The notes beneath the pieces were generated by a model. The model did no database searches and was not told the DNA's origin. It saw only the letters and a list, made by a program, of their open reading frames with translations. DNA of 64,000 nucleotides, from positions 124,001 to 188,000 of the forward strand of contig NZ_CP007511.1 of the NCBI RefSeq assembly GCF_000818015.1, given 5' to 3'. The DNA is from Stutzerimonas balearica DSM 6083 (GTDB lineage: Bacteria > Pseudomonadota > Gammaproteobacteria > Pseudomonadales > Pseudomonadaceae). Both the position numbers and the translations under genes were made by a program. Below, piece by piece: positions 1 to 9,482 of the stretch. Numbering within the stretch: the stretch's first letter is position 1; every line of letters starts with the position of its first letter.

Positions 1-2
1 AT

Positions 3-35
3 CCGCTCTGGGCCAAGGAGGTCGAGCGCAAGTAA
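3..35 (+). CDS. C-terminal end of formate dehydrogenase gamma subunit (partial)
   Basis: Only the last ten codons are present, reading PLWAKEVERK and then TAA. The ending resembles the cytosolic tail of the cytochrome b556 (gamma) subunit of respiratory formate dehydrogenase. The identity rests mainly on context, because fdhE follows directly, as it does after fdnGHI-type operons. A GC-rich hairpin with a 9-bp stem (99-123) lies between this stop and fdhE; it has no T-run, so it is not a convincing terminator. Confidence 0.45.
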   Translation, partial: PLWAKEVERK

Positions 36-145
36 GGCCGTCGCCGTCACGGAGCCCCCAGGGGGAATCTTCGTGGCGGCCCGCTCTCAAAGCTCAACGA
101 CGGCGCCGAGCCCCGGCGCCGTCTCACCCGATCAAGGAGTCCTGC

Positions 146-1063
146 GTGTCAGGCACCATTCTCGAGCCAGGGCAGATCGAAGCTGCCGCCAGCAAACCGC
201 CGTTCTTCAACCTGCCTCCCCGTGAACTCTTCGTGCTGCGTGCCGAGCGTCTCGAGCGCCTCGCCGATGGCCATCCGATGGGCGACTACCTGCGCCTGCT
301 CGCCGGCGTCTGCCGGGCGCAGCAGCAGGTGCTGGACAATCCGCCGGCGCTACCGGCCGCGGATCCCCATCGCACCCGTGAGTGCCTGGCCCACGGCATG
401 CCGCCGCTGGCGACCGACACCCTGGTGCGTGAAGGGGGCTGGCTGCCTGTCCTCGACGCCTGGCTCGAGGCCTACGAGGTGCCGGCCAACCCCGCGGTCG
501 AGGCGGCCATCGAGCAGCTGCGCACGGCCGACGCCGGCCAACGCATCGCCTGGGCCACCACCCTGCTCAGCGGCCAATACGACGCCCTGCCGGCAGCGCT
601 GGTGCCCTTCCTGGGCGCGGCGCTGCAGACGGCCTGGACGCAGCTGGCGCTGGAGCTGGACTTCAGCACGCTGCGCGAGCGTGAGGACCAGGCGCATTGC
701 CCCTGCTGCGGCGCCCCGGCGATGGCCGGCGTGATCCGCCACCGGGGGCAGATGAACGGCCTGCGCTACCTGGTCTGCTCGCTGTGCGCTGGCGAGTGGC
801 ATTACGTGCGACTCAAGTGCAGCCACTGCCAGAGCACCAAGAAGCTCGACTACCTGCACTTCGAGGGCTCGCCGCAGGGCATCAAGGCCGAGGTCTGCCC
901 CGGCTGCGACAGCTACCTCAAGCTGCTCTACCTGGAGCTGGCGCCCGACGGCGAGACGCTATCGGCCGACCTCGCCACCCTCGACCTGGATCTGCTGCTC
1001 GCCGAACAGGGCCACCAGCGCCGGGCACCCAACCTGCTGCTGGCACCGGGAGGCGAGGGGTGA
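146..1063 (+). CDS. fdhE: Formate dehydrogenase accessory protein FdhE
   Basis: A 305-residue cytoplasmic protein needed for maturation of respiratory formate dehydrogenase. The C-terminal half carries four CxxC pairs (CPCC, CSLC, CSHC, CPGC), the rubredoxin-like metal-binding signature of FdhE. The GTG start at 146 is chosen because an AAGGAG Shine-Dalgarno lies six bases upstream. The stop overlaps the selA start by four bases (GTGA), so the two genes are translationally coupled. The length is normal for the family. The structural genes of the dehydrogenase lie just outside the window on the left. Confidence 0.93.
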   Translation: MSGTILEPGQIEAAASKPPFFNLPPRELFVLRAERLERLADGHPMGDYLRLLAGVCRAQQQVLDNPPALPAADPHRTRECLAHGMPPLATDTLVREGGWLPVLDAWLEAYEVPANPAVEAAIEQLRTADAGQRIAWATTLLSGQYDALPAALVPFLGAALQTAWTQLALELDFSTLREREDQAHCPCCGAPAMAGVIRHRGQMNGLRYLVCSLCAGEWHYVRLKCSHCQSTKKLDYLHFEGSPQGIKAEVCPGCDSYLKLLYLELAPDGETLSADLATLDLDLLLAEQGHQRRAPNLLLAPGGEG

Positions 1064-2466
1064 ACAGCGGACGCCTGCCCTCGGTAGACAAACTGCTGCG
1101 TGCCGAGGCCTGCCAGCCGCTGCAGCAGCGCTACGGGCGCCAGGCGCTGCTCGCCACGCTGCGCGATTTGCTCGACGAGCTGCGCGAGCCGGCGCTGAGC
1201 GGCCAGCTTGCGCCGCTGGAGCTGTCCGAAGCGGTGCTCGCCGGGCGCGCCGGCGAACGCCTGGCCAGCCAGCACAAGAGCCGCGTGCGCCGGGTGTTCA
1301 ACCTCACCGGCACGGTGCTGCACACCAACCTCGGTCGCGCCCTGTTGCCGGATGAAGCCATCGAGGCAATCACCCTTGCCGCGCGCTACCCGCTCAACCT
1401 GGAATTCGATCTCGCCACCGGCAAGCGCGGCGACCGCGACGACCTCATCGAAGGGCTGATCCGCGAGCTGACCGGCGCCGAGGCGGTCACCGTGGTGAAC
1501 AACAACGCCGCCGCCGTGCTCTTGGCCTTGAACAGCCTCGGCGTACGCAAGGAAGGCATCATCTCCCGCGGCGAGCTGATCGAGATCGGCGGCGCCTTCC
1601 GCATCCCCGACATCATGGCCCGCGCCGGCGTGAAGCTGCATGAAGTCGGCACCACCAACCGCACCCACGCACGCGACTACGAGGCGGCGATCAACCCGCG
1701 CTCGGGCCTGTTGATGCGCGTGCACACCAGCAACTACAGCGTGCAGGGCTTCACCGCCAGCGTCGCCACCGCTGAACTGGCACGCATCGCCCATGCCCAC
1801 GATCTGCCGTTGCTGGAAGACCTCGGCAGCGGCAGCCTGCTCGACCTCTCGCGCTGGGGCCTGCCGAAAGAGCCGACGGTGCAGGAAGCGCTGCGCGACG
1901 GCGCCGACATCGTTACCTTCAGCGGCGACAAGCTGCTCGGCGGCCCGCAGGCCGGGCTGATCGTCGGCAGCAAGGCACTGATCCAGAAGATCAAGAAGAA
2001 CCCGCTCAAGCGCGCCCTGCGCGTCGACAAGCTGACCCTTGCCGCGCTGGAAGCGGTGCTCAACCTCTATCGCGACCCCGACCGCCTGGCCGAACGCCTC
2101 ACCAGCCTGCGCCTGCTCAGCCGCCCGCAGGCGGAGATCCGCAGCCAGGCCGAACGCCTCGCCCCGGCGCTGGCCGGCGTGCTCGGCGAGCGCTGGCACG
2201 TCGCAGTAACCGATGCCCTGGGCATGATCGGCAGTGGCGCACAGCCGGTGGCACGCCTGCCCAGCGCCGCGCTGTGCATCCGCCCGCAGCAGTCCAGGCG
2301 CCTGCGCGGCCGCAGCCTGCGTCAGCTGGAAGACGCCCTGCGCGGCCTGCCGCTTCCGGTGCTCGGTCGGATCGACGACGACGCCCTCTGGCTCGACCTG
2401 CGCCAGCTCGACGACGAGCCGGGCTTCGTCGAACAGCTGCCGCTGCTGCGTGAGGCCCTGGCGTGA
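1060..2466 (+). CDS. selA: L-seryl-tRNA(Sec) selenium transferase SelA
   Basis: A PLP-dependent enzyme that converts seryl-tRNA(Sec) to selenocysteyl-tRNA(Sec) using selenophosphate. It has 468 residues from the GTG at 1060, whose bases overlap the fdhE stop. An in-frame ATG at 697 lies deep inside fdhE and is rejected. The PLP-lysine region reads [12 protein letters not shown], as expected for SelA, and the N-terminal domain contains the family-typical [16 protein letters not shown]. It overlaps selB by four bases. The product serves the UGA-containing formate dehydrogenase alpha subunit presumed upstream. Confidence 0.96.
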   Translation: MNSGRLPSVDKLLRAEACQPLQQRYGRQALLATLRDLLDELREPALSGQLAPLELSEAVLAGRAGERLASQHKSRVRRVFNLTGTVLHTNLGRALLPDEAIEAITLAARYPLNLEFDLATGKRGDRDDLIEGLIRELTGAEAVTVVNNNAAAVLLALNSLGVRKEGIISRGELIEIGGAFRIPDIMARAGVKLHEVGTTNRTHARDYEAAINPRSGLLMRVHTSNYSVQGFTASVATAELARIAHAHDLPLLEDLGSGSLLDLSRWGLPKEPTVQEALRDGADIVTFSGDKLLGGPQAGLIVGSKALIQKIKKNPLKRALRVDKLTLAALEAVLNLYRDPDRLAERLTSLRLLSRPQAEIRSQAERLAPALAGVLGERWHVAVTDALGMIGSGAQPVARLPSAALCIRPQQSRRLRGRSLRQLEDALRGLPLPVLGRIDDDALWLDLRQLDDEPGFVEQLPLLREALA

Positions 2467-4373
2467 TCGTCGGCACCGCCGGCCATATCGACCATGGCAA
2501 GACCGCACTGCTCAAGGCGCTGACCGGCCAGCAGGGCGACCGCCGCCGCGAGGAGCGCGAGCGCGGCATCACCATCGACCTCGGCTACGCCTATGCCGAC
2601 CTGGGCGAAGGCGCACTCACCGGCTTCATCGACGTACCGGGGCACGAACGCTTCATCCACAACATGCTGGCCGGTGCCAGCGGCATCGACTGCGTGCTGC
2701 TGGTGGTGGCCGCCGACGACGGCGTGATGCCGCAGACGCGCGAACACCTGGCGATCGTCGAACTGCTCGGCATCCGCCGTGCGCTGGTGGCGATCAGCAA
2801 GATCGACCGCGTCGAGCCGTCGCGCATTGCGCACGTCCGGCAACAGGTCGAAGGCCTGCTGGCCGCCGGACCCCTGGCCGGGGCACCGGTCTTCGCCGTC
2901 TCCAGCCTGACCGGCGAAGGTGTCGAGGAGCTGCGTGCGGCGCTGGTCGCCGAGGCGGGTAGGGCGGCCGCGCGGCGCGACGACGGCCACTTCCGCCTGG
3001 CCATCGACCGCGCCTTCAGCGTCACCGGCGCGGGTGTGGTGGTCACCGGCACGGCCTTCGCCGGGCGCGTTCAGGTCGGCGACGAGCTGCTGCTCAGCCC
3101 CAGTGGGCGCAGCGTGCGGGTGCGCGGCCTGCACGCGCAGAACCGCGAGGCCGGCGAGGCCCATGCCGGTCAGCGCGTGGCACTGAACCTGGCCGGCGAG
3201 CGGTTGAACGTCGAGCAGATTCGCCGGGGCGACTGGCTGCTGCAGCCGCGGCTGCACGCGCCGACCCAGCGCATCGAAGTCGAATTCAGCCTGCTTGCCG
3301 GTGAAGCGCACGAACTGCGTCACTGGACCCCGGTGCATGTGCACCTCGGCGCCCAGGACGTCACCGGCCGCGTCGCCCTGCTGGCCGGCGAGCAGCTGGC
3401 ACCGGGCGCCACGGCCTTCGTGCAGTTGCAGCTCAACGCGCCGGTGCATGCGGTGCATGGTGATCGCATCGTGCTGCGCGACCAGTCCGCGCAGCGCACG
3501 CTTGGCGGCGGGCGCGTGCTCGATCCCTTCGCGCCGCCGCGCAACCGCCGCCGCGAGGCACGCCTGGCGCAGCTCGAGGCGCTCGCCGCCGAGCAGCTGG
3601 AACAGGCGTTGCCGGCCCTGCTGGCGCAGAGCCTCAACGGCCTCGACCCGGCGGCGCTGGAGCGCCAGTTCAACCGGCCAAGCGCGGGCTGGCAATTGCC
3701 GCAGACGGCGCTGCCGGTCGCAACGCGCGGCGGAACCCGGTTATTCCACGCACCCCGCTGGCAGGCGCTTGGCGAGGAACTGGTGGCCGCCCTCGGGCGC
3801 TTCCACGAGGCGCAGCCGGACGAACTCGGCCCGGACCGCGACCGCCTGCGCCGCTACGCCTTCGCCGCGCTCGAGCGACCGGTGTTCATCGCCCTGCTGG
3901 AGCAGGCGCTGGCCGCCGGTCGGGTGGCCGCCAGCGGCCCCTGGCTGCACCTGCCCGATCACCAGGTGCGCCTGAGCGAGCCCGAAGAAGCGCTGCGCGC
4001 GCGGCTCTGGCCGCAGTTGGAAGCCGGGCGCTTCGACCCGCCCTGGGTACGCGACCTGGCCCGCGAGCTTGGCGTGGAGGAAGCGCAGATGCGCCTGCTG
4101 CTGCGCAAGCTGGCGCGCCTTGGCCAGCTGCAGCAGGTGGTCAAGGACCTGTTCTACCCCGAGCACACGCTGCGCGAGCTGGCCGCTACGGTGCTCGAAC
4201 TGGAGGCGCAGCAGGGGGTGATCCGAGCCGCCGCCTTTCGTGACCGTATCGGCCTGGGCCGCAAGCGCAGCATCCAGTTGCTCGAGCACTTCGACCGCAT
4301 CGGCCTGACCCGGCGCTTCGGCAACGAGCGCAAGGTTCGACGCGACAGCGCACTGGCCTTGCAGGCCAACTAG
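2463..4373 (+). CDS. selB: Selenocysteine-specific elongation factor SelB
   Basis: A GTPase that delivers selenocysteyl-tRNA(Sec) to UGA codons marked by a SECIS element. The 636-residue protein has EF-Tu-like GTPase motifs near its N-terminus: the P-loop in [15 protein letters not shown]3 in DVPGHERF and G4 in SKID. After the beta-barrel domains the C-terminal half is a series of winged-helix domains that bind SECIS RNA. The length agrees with bacterial SelB. The ATG overlaps the selA stop. The selC gene usually lies close to selB in pseudomonads but here is at 35 kb. Confidence 0.96.
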   Translation: MIVGTAGHIDHGKTALLKALTGQQGDRRREERERGITIDLGYAYADLGEGALTGFIDVPGHERFIHNMLAGASGIDCVLLVVAADDGVMPQTREHLAIVELLGIRRALVAISKIDRVEPSRIAHVRQQVEGLLAAGPLAGAPVFAVSSLTGEGVEELRAALVAEAGRAAARRDDGHFRLAIDRAFSVTGAGVVVTGTAFAGRVQVGDELLLSPSGRSVRVRGLHAQNREAGEAHAGQRVALNLAGERLNVEQIRRGDWLLQPRLHAPTQRIEVEFSLLAGEAHELRHWTPVHVHLGAQDVTGRVALLAGEQLAPGATAFVQLQLNAPVHAVHGDRIVLRDQSAQRTLGGGRVLDPFAPPRNRRREARLAQLEALAAEQLEQALPALLAQSLNGLDPAALERQFNRPSAGWQLPQTALPVATRGGTRLFHAPRWQALGEELVAALGRFHEAQPDELGPDRDRLRRYAFAALERPVFIALLEQALAAGRVAASGPWLHLPDHQVRLSEPEEALRARLWPQLEAGRFDPPWVRDLARELGVEEAQMRLLLRKLARLGQLQQVVKDLFYPEHTLRELAATVLELEAQQGVIRAAAFRDRIGLGRKRSIQLLEHFDRIGLTRRFGNERKVRRDSALALQAN

Positions 4374-4590
4374 CCCGCTCCGTTTCCCGTTACCGCTGAG
4401 CCGTCATGAAGCAGCGATGCACCTCTGTGGTGCGCTCGCCGTGTCTGGCAGCGGCTGACAGTGGCCGCGCCGAACGCCTGCGGGCCGGGCGCCATGCGGC
4501 TTTGCGGCGAGTGCGCGGGAACTGGCACCGGCATTGCAACGCTCCGGGTGCAGGGAGCTGCTGCTCACGGATGAGCCAGATTGCTCAAAA

Positions 4591-4687
4591 ATGGCCGACT
4601 AGGGTTCCGGCTCGCCTGGCGAGTGACTGGTCCGAGAGTTGGCGACCTCCAGCGAGGTTACACGGCGGGATAAAAGCCCGGGAGAAC
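4591..4687 (+). promoter_or_regulatory. Guanidine-I (ykkC) riboswitch, copy 1
   Basis: The sequence contains the diagnostic blocks of this class in order: ACTAGGGTTCCGG, CTGGTCCGAGAG and ACACGGCGGGATAAAAGCCC followed by GGGAG. A variable stem (CTCGCC/GGCGAG) separates the first two. Guanidine-I riboswitches turn gene expression on when guanidinium binds. It lies upstream of the ABC permease and ATPase genes, which marks them as guanidine-responsive. A purine-rich Shine-Dalgarno-like GGAGGGAG follows about 45 bases downstream. Confidence 0.95.
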
Positions 4688-4746
4688 TGCGTGCAAGCAC
4701 CCGCAGCTCCTACCGCCCTGTCTCGAAAAACTGGAGGGAGTCCTAC

Positions 4747-4851
4747 ATGAACCAGACCTGCCATCCGGCATTGCGCCCCGCCGCGCCCAGCGGCGCGGAC
4801 GACACCGCGGTTCGTCTCTCCCTCAGCCGAGGGAACACACCATGCGCCTGA
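4747..4851 (+). CDS. Possible 34-residue leader peptide after riboswitch 1
   Basis: An ATG sits six bases after a strong Shine-Dalgarno (GGAGGGAG at 4733-4740), just downstream of the guanidine-I riboswitch. The frame encodes 34 residues beginning [16 protein letters not shown], and its stop overlaps the permease start at 4842 by ten bases. This arrangement would couple its translation to the permease. I recognise no family. The alternative is that the frame is fortuitous and the Shine-Dalgarno is simply part of the riboswitch output region, although the permease has its own GAGGGAA site. Confidence 0.3.
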   Translation: MNQTCHPALRPAAPSGADDTAVRLSLSRGNTPCA

Positions 4852-5657
4852 TCAACCGCCACCCCGGCCGCCCGGGCTGGATGATGCTGGCCATCCTGCC
4901 GTTCGCCCTGCTGCTGATGCTCTACCTGGGCAGCTCCGCGCAGCGTCTGGCCGAGAACCCGCGCGACAAGCTCCTGCCGAGCATGCAGCAGATGGCCGAT
5001 GCGGTAGAGCGCATGGCCTTCACCCCGGACAAGCGCAGCGGCGACTACCTGCTCTGGCAGGACACGCTCGCCAGCCTCAAGCGCCTGGGCATGGGCCTGG
5101 GCATTGCCGCACTGGCCGGGCTTTGCCTGGGCGTGCTGGCCGGCACGCTACCGTTGTTCGGTGCCGCCCTGTCACCGCTGCTGACGGTGCTCTCGATGGT
5201 GCCACCGCTGGCGATCCTGCCGATCCTGTTCATCGTCTTTGGCCTGGACGAGCTGTCGAAGGTGATGCTGATCGTCATCGGCATCACCCCGGTGCTGGCG
5301 CGCGACCTCGAGCAGCAGGCCCGCCAGCTGCCGGCCGAGTTGTTGATCAAGGCGCAGACCCTCGGCGCCAACACCTGGACGCTGATCCTGCGGGTGGTGC
5401 TGCCACAGCTGATGCCGCGCCTGCTCATCGCGCTGCGCCTGGTGCTCGGCTCGGCCTGGCTGTTTCTCATCGCCGCCGAAGCCATCGCCAGCACCGGCGG
5501 CCTCGGCTACCGCATCTTCCTCGTGCGTCGCTACCTGTCGATGGACGTCATCCTGCCCTACGTCGCCTGGATCACGCTGCTCGCCTGGGCGATGGACTAC
5601 GCCCTGCGCCGCCTGACCCGGACGCTGTTTCCCTGGTACGAAGGAGCCAAGGCATGA
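4842..5657 (+). CDS. ABC transporter permease, nitrate/sulfonate/taurine type, guanidine-linked
   Basis: A 271-residue inner-membrane permease with about six transmembrane segments and a binding-protein-dependent EAA-type loop (KAQTLGANTWTLILRVVLPQ) that contacts the ATPase. The family imports small nitrogen or sulfur compounds. Its position behind a guanidine-I riboswitch suggests guanidine or a close derivative as substrate. The start has a GAGGGAA Shine-Dalgarno. The ATPase gene overlaps by four bases. No binding-protein gene is adjacent; the likely partner is at 10272, behind riboswitch 2. Confidence 0.88.
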   Translation: MRLINRHPGRPGWMMLAILPFALLLMLYLGSSAQRLAENPRDKLLPSMQQMADAVERMAFTPDKRSGDYLLWQDTLASLKRLGMGLGIAALAGLCLGVLAGTLPLFGAALSPLLTVLSMVPPLAILPILFIVFGLDELSKVMLIVIGITPVLARDLEQQARQLPAELLIKAQTLGANTWTLILRVVLPQLMPRLLIALRLVLGSAWLFLIAAEAIASTGGLGYRIFLVRRYLSMDVILPYVAWITLLAWAMDYALRRLTRTLFPWYEGAKA

Positions 5658-6583
5658 GCCGTAACGAAAGCGGAGCCGTCGCGAGCGGGTCCTTGGCAAG
5701 GCGCCCGGAGCAAGGCGGCCGGAGTGGGCACGCAGTCGATGAGCACCGCGCAACGCAGCCCGCGGCCCGCCTAGCAGGCGATTCCAAGCCCTTCATTGCG
5801 GTAAAGAATGTCTGGCAGCAATACGGTGACCAGGTCGTGCTGGAGCGCCTGGACCTGAGCGTTGCCGAAGGCGAGTTCTGCACCCTGGTCGGCGCCTCCG
5901 GCTGCGGCAAGTCCACCTTCCTGCGCCTGCTGCTGGGCCAGGAGCGCCCCAGCCGCGGCGAGATCCTGCTGGACGGCGCGCCGATCGCCCACGAACCGGA
6001 TGCCAGCCGCGGCGTGGTGTTCCAGCGCTACTCGGTGTTCCCGCACCTGACTGTGCTGGACAACGTCGCCCTCGGCCTGGAGCTGCCGAAATCCCCGCTG
6101 CTCGGCCGCCTGCTGGGCGGCGCCAAACGCCGCGCCCGCGAGGAAGCGGCGGCCATGCTGGAAAAGGTCGGCCTCGGCCATGCGCTGAAAAAATACCCGG
6201 CGCAGCTCTCCGGCGGCATGCAGCAGCGGCTGGCGATTGCCCAGGCGCTGATCATGAAGCCGCGGGTGCTGCTGCTCGACGAACCCTTCGGCGCCCTCGA
6301 CCCGGGCATCCGCAAGGACATGCACGGCCTGCTCCTCGAGCTGTGGAACGAGACCCGGCTGACCGTGTTCATGGTCACCCACGACCTCTCCGAGGGCTTC
6401 ACCCTCGGCACCCGGCTGATGGTGTTCGACCGCCCACGCATCGACCCCCACGCCCCCGGCGCCTATGGCGCGCGGGTGACCTACGACATCCCGCTGAACG
6501 AGGAGCGCCGCGCGGCGCGGGCGGCCGAGGCGGTGTTGCCGGCGCAGGTGGTGGAGCGGTTGGAGGGGGTGCAGGGGAGTTGA
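5654..6583 (+). CDS. ABC transporter ATPase, guanidine-linked
   Basis: A 309-residue ATPase with Walker A GASGCGKS, signature LSGGMQQR, Walker B LLLDEPFGALD and the switch histidine in MVTHD. It energises the permease encoded immediately upstream, with ATGA coupling. The core domain begins only near residue 47 (FIAVKNVWQQYG). The preceding Arg/Gly/Ala-rich segment is unusual for this family and looks like extra sequence; a later start is possible, but no good Shine-Dalgarno is seen there. Operon transcription probably ends in the repeat-rich region downstream. Confidence 0.9.
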   Translation: MSRNESGAVASGSLARRPEQGGRSGHAVDEHRATQPAARLAGDSKPFIAVKNVWQQYGDQVVLERLDLSVAEGEFCTLVGASGCGKSTFLRLLLGQERPSRGEILLDGAPIAHEPDASRGVVFQRYSVFPHLTVLDNVALGLELPKSPLLGRLLGGAKRRAREEAAAMLEKVGLGHALKKYPAQLSGGMQQRLAIAQALIMKPRVLLLDEPFGALDPGIRKDMHGLLLELWNETRLTVFMVTHDLSEGFTLGTRLMVFDRPRIDPHAPGAYGARVTYDIPLNEERRAARAAEAVLPAQVVERLEGVQGS

Positions 6584-6671
6584 GGCAGGCGGTGGTAAAG
6601 CGCGAAGCGGTGGACAGGGCTGCGCCGTTGGCCATCCTGCGAAGTACAAGCCCGTGCACCTGGAACGAACC

Positions 6672-6742
6672 TGTAGGAGCGGCCCATGGCCGCGACAGGC
6701 TCAATGGCCATCAAGAGCTCGCGGCCATGGGCCGCTCCTACA
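6672..6742. repeat. REP-like palindrome, type 1 copy A
   Basis: A long inverted repeat whose arms begin TGTAGGAGCGGCCCATGG and end with the reverse complement CCATGGGCCGCTCCTACA. The arms are about 23 bases with a spacer of about 25. This is the extragenic REP form common in Pseudomonas genomes. A near-copy lies at 9411-9482 in the same orientation. Confidence 0.85.
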
Positions 6743-6915
6743 GAAAAGCATTCGAACCTTCCGACGGTCCGGGCGAACGGGCATTGTCGCGAGCCCCCCT
6801 GCGCAGCACCGCACCACCGGCCTTGCACGGCTTCCTCCCCCCGGCAGGTGGCCAAGGCTGCGCCGTTGACCACCCTACGGTCCACCGCGCTTACACGATA
6901 ACGCAAGCCACCGGC

Positions 6916-7187
6916 CTGCACGGACGCCCAGTCCCCGTCAGGAGGCCGAGTGCAGGTGTCGCGCAGGGGGTCGCGAGGCATGGACGCCGAGCGAGGGATG
7001 AAGGGGCAGGGACGCCCCTTCAGACCGACCCCCGGAGCGGCACCGGAAGGAGGGGAGTCCGATTGCGGAGCAATCGGACCCGGATGTCGGGGCGTGTTTC
7101 TTTTGCTTACTTTTCTTTGCACGAGCAAAGAAAAGTGAGGCGCCGTGCAAGGCGCAACCTGTAGCCCGCCGCGCGGAAAGTAGTCGG
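6916..7187. repeat. Pseudomonas intergenic repeat block, copy A
   Basis: About 270 bases closely matching 9570-9855 in the same orientation. Shared segments include AGTCCCCGTCAGGAGGCCGA, GGGGGTCGCGAGGCATGGAC, GAGCGGCACCGG and the TACTTTTCTTTGC...AAAGAAAAGT inverted repeat followed by GGCGCCGTGCAAGGCGCAAC. It is non-coding in all frames inspected. Together with copy B it brackets the minus-strand gene pair at 7300-9248. Confidence 0.8.
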
Positions 7188-7299
7188 CTTGGACACTTCT
7201 CCTTTGGCTCATTGGCTTTTGGTGCTCTCCCGGCTCAACCGCCCACGGAACCGTAGGGTGGGAAACGGCGCAGCCTTTCCCACCACCTGAAGGCCCCCG

Positions 7300-8226
7300 C
7301 TACTCCAGCACCTCCAGATACCGCCCCAGGGTCTCGGCCTCCGCCTCGAACCACCCCTGCGCCTCGGCTGACGACGGCGTGGCCAGCACCGGCCGCCATT
7401 CCGGCTCCAGGGTGTCCACCTCGAACAGCCTGACCACCGCCCGCCCTTCCGGCGTTTCCAGACACTGGCGCAGGCGCCCGTCGGCCAGCCGCTCGAAACC
7501 GTCGAGCACCAGCGCCTGTCCGACCCGCGCCGGCACGGTGGATAATTCCACCCGGTAGCCCGCCTGCGCATCGCCCACCGCCAGTGAAGTCTCGAAGTCG
7601 AACAACGCCGCCAGTGCCGTCGCATCCGCCTGCCCGGCGCGCTCGCGCAAGCCCAGCGGCGAGTCGGGCAACGCCTCCGGCCGCCCATGCACCCAGCCGG
7701 CGTGCGCGCCGCAGACGATCAGCCCGCCGCCCTGATGCAGCAGCTCGCCGCTCTGCGCGTCACGCTCGTCGATCAGGCGCAGGCCGAGCAGCGGGCCGCC
7801 GGTGGCCTGCAACCGCCAGTCCTCGACGTAGGCGCCGCTGGGGGCGAATTCGATCATGCAGTTGCCGACCCGCTGCAGAAGCGCCGGCTCCGGCCAGCGG
7901 TTGTGCAGTTGCAGCGCCACCCCGCCCTCCCAGCTCAGCCGGCCCTCGGCCCAGACGCTGTCGGCCACCCAGCCCTCGTGATTGGCCAGCACCCGCCGCT
8001 CTTCGGCGCTGTAATCGGCCAGCGGCCGCACCGGAAGCGCCGGGCCGTTCGGCAGGCGCAGGTCGATGGTGAAGGTGCGGCTCTGCAGCCAGTGCACCCG
8101 GGTGCGCTGGTCACTGCGCCCGTCAGCGAAGCTGATGGTGCGCCGACGAAAATGCCCGAGCATCCACTCGGGCACCCCGCCCTCGGCGCGTTGTGGGTAG
8201 CGGCTCGCCAGTTCGAACAGGTTCAT
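7300..8226 (-). CDS. Unrecognised 308-residue protein, paralogue of the 27977 gene product
   Basis: Encoded downstream of the oxygenase gene with ATGA overlap, so the two are co-translated. There is no signal peptide or transmembrane segment. The N-terminal region contains HWLQSRTFTIDLRLP, followed by alternating short beta-like segments and several Trp residues, suggesting a beta-barrel or lipocalin-like fold. The product of 27977-28822 has the corresponding block FWLQTACLHADLRLP at a similar position, so the two appear to be distant relatives. Both lie in guanidine-riboswitch neighbourhoods, which hints at a shared role. I cannot name a function. Confidence 0.7.
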   Translation of the reverse strand: MNLFELASRYPQRAEGGVPEWMLGHFRRRTISFADGRSDQRTRVHWLQSRTFTIDLRLPNGPALPVRPLADYSAEERRVLANHEGWVADSVWAEGRLSWEGGVALQLHNRWPEPALLQRVGNCMIEFAPSGAYVEDWRLQATGGPLLGLRLIDERDAQSGELLHQGGGLIVCGAHAGWVHGRPEALPDSPLGLRERAGQADATALAALFDFETSLAVGDAQAGYRVELSTVPARVGQALVLDGFERLADGRLRQCLETPEGRAVVRLFEVDTLEPEWRPVLATPSSAEAQGWFEAEAETLGRYLEVLE

Positions 8227-9248
8227 GCGCCCACCCCCTGGCGGCCGGGGCCGAAGCTCGACAGCCCCAGGCTGCCCTCGGGCAGTTTCAGCTCGCCGAC
8301 CTCCAGGCGTTCGCGCAGGTAGCGGAAGGTCTGCGCGGTCTGCGCGTACAGGTGGTCGCCGCAGATCACCGGGGTGTACTGGCGCTCGCCGCGCGGGGCG
8401 AGGCCCTCGATCGGCGCAATGCGGGTGTCGTAGTCGCAGGCGCAGAACAGCGGGAAGGCGAAGCGCTCCTCGGCGACCTTGCGCACCCGGTGCGCGGTGG
8501 CGACGAACTGGCCGTTGCTCAGCACCTCGAGCATGTCGCCGATGTTGATCACGAAGGCGTCCTCCACCAGCGGCACCTCGATCCACTCGCCGGCGCCGTT
8601 CTGCACCTGCAGGCCCTCGGCGGTGGGCAGCAGGATGGTGAAGCACTCGTAGTCGGTGTGCGCGCCGATGCCGGGGCGGTCGGCGGCCGGGTCGGTATCG
8701 AGCGGGTAGTGGATCAGCCGCAGCTGGCTGGTGGGCTGGCGGGTGATCGGCACGAAGGTGTCCTCGGGCAGGCCGAGGGCCAGGGCGAAGCCGGCGAACA
8801 GCCGGTCGCCGAGCGCCAGCGCGGCGCGGTAGTAGGCACCGACCTTGTCGCGAAAGGCCGGCGAATCCGGCCACTGGTTCGGCCCGAGCAAGGGGAAGCG
8901 TTGCGGGCCGTCGGTGTAGTCGTAATTGACGTCGTAGGCTTCCTTCAGGTCCCTGCTGCCACCGGCGAACTGCTCCTCGCCCTCGGGCACGTAGCCGCTG
9001 TGGTTGGTCGACTGGCCGATGTAGACGCGCATCTTCTCGTCCAGCGGTCGGGCGAAGAAGGCGCGGGCCTGCTCCAGCAGACCGTCACGCAGGGCGCGGG
9101 AAATGCCGTGGCCGGTGACCATCAGAAAGCCCACGTCGCGGGCGGCGCGGCCGAGTTCGTCGGCCACCGCCTGGCGCGCGACCGGATCGGGCGAGTGCAG
9201 GCCGGCGATGTCGACGACGGGAATGGTGGTGAAGTCGGTGTGTGCCAT
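8223..9248 (-). CDS. 2-oxoglutarate/Fe(II)-dependent oxygenase, isopenicillin-N-synthase-like
   Basis: A 341-residue cytosolic non-haem iron oxygenase. The facial triad is visible as HTD in IGAHTDYECF and a later His in ATAHRV. The following Arg and aromatic residues (ERFAFPLF) fit the co-substrate pocket of the IPNS-like family, and the N-terminal non-haem domain (IPVVDIAGL, VGFLMVTGHGI) is present. The start has a GAGAGG Shine-Dalgarno six bases away. Relatives include ethylene-forming enzyme and plant homoarginine hydroxylases, some of which release guanidine. Given the surrounding riboswitch operons, hydroxylation of a guanidino compound is an attractive but unproven role. Confidence 0.85.
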   Translation of the reverse strand: MAHTDFTTIPVVDIAGLHSPDPVARQAVADELGRAARDVGFLMVTGHGISRALRDGLLEQARAFFARPLDEKMRVYIGQSTNHSGYVPEGEEQFAGGSRDLKEAYDVNYDYTDGPQRFPLLGPNQWPDSPAFRDKVGAYYRAALALGDRLFAGFALALGLPEDTFVPITRQPTSQLRLIHYPLDTDPAADRPGIGAHTDYECFTILLPTAEGLQVQNGAGEWIEVPLVEDAFVINIGDMLEVLSNGQFVATAHRVRKVAEERFAFPLFCACDYDTRIAPIEGLAPRGERQYTPVICGDHLYAQTAQTFRYLRERLEVGELKLPEGSLGLSSFGPGRQGVGA

Positions 9249-9410
9249 GGGCAACCTCTCCGGGAACAAGTCGGTTACCTGGTCGTCCAGAAAAGCGGCA
9301 GGTCGGGTCGTCCCGAAGGCCCATGCGATGGCCCCAGCGAGCGTGAGGGGAAGCGAGTTTTGTGCCAGTGGCGGTTGGGCGTTCTTTGACCAATGCACAT
9401 GGAACGAGCC

Positions 9411-9482
9411 TGCAGGAGCGGCCCATGGCCGCGAAAGGCGGCAACGCCGCCCGAGAGCTCGCGGCCATGGGCCGCTCCTACA
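9411..9482. repeat. REP-like palindrome, type 1 copy B
   Basis: It has the same arms as the copy at 6672-6742 (GGAGCGGCCCATGGCCGCGA and its complement) with a slightly different loop. The upstream flank GCACATGGAACGAGCCTG is also shared with copy A (GCACCTGGAACGAACCTG). The duplication is therefore larger than the REP itself. Confidence 0.85.

Larger units (their letters stand above)
6584..7299. other. Gene-free, repeat-rich spacer
   Basis: About 716 bases with no convincing gene. They hold a REP palindrome (6672-6742), a CCACCCTACGG motif near 6870, and a conserved block (6916-7187) ending in an A/T-rich TTTTCTTTGC...AAAGAAAAGT inverted repeat. The same order of elements recurs at about 9393-9855, on the other side of the oxygenase gene pair. 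Apparent reading frames here are low-complexity shadows. Confidence 0.75.

Noticed and set aside
99..123. Hairpin before fdhE as a terminator
   Set aside because: A strong 9-bp stem, but followed by TCACCC rather than a T-run, and fdhE is normally co-transcribed with the upstream genes.
697..1059. Upstream extension of selA
   Set aside because: The frame is open into fdhE, but the extension is Arg/Pro-rich shadow sequence and the coupled GTG at 1060 gives the normal SelA N-terminus.
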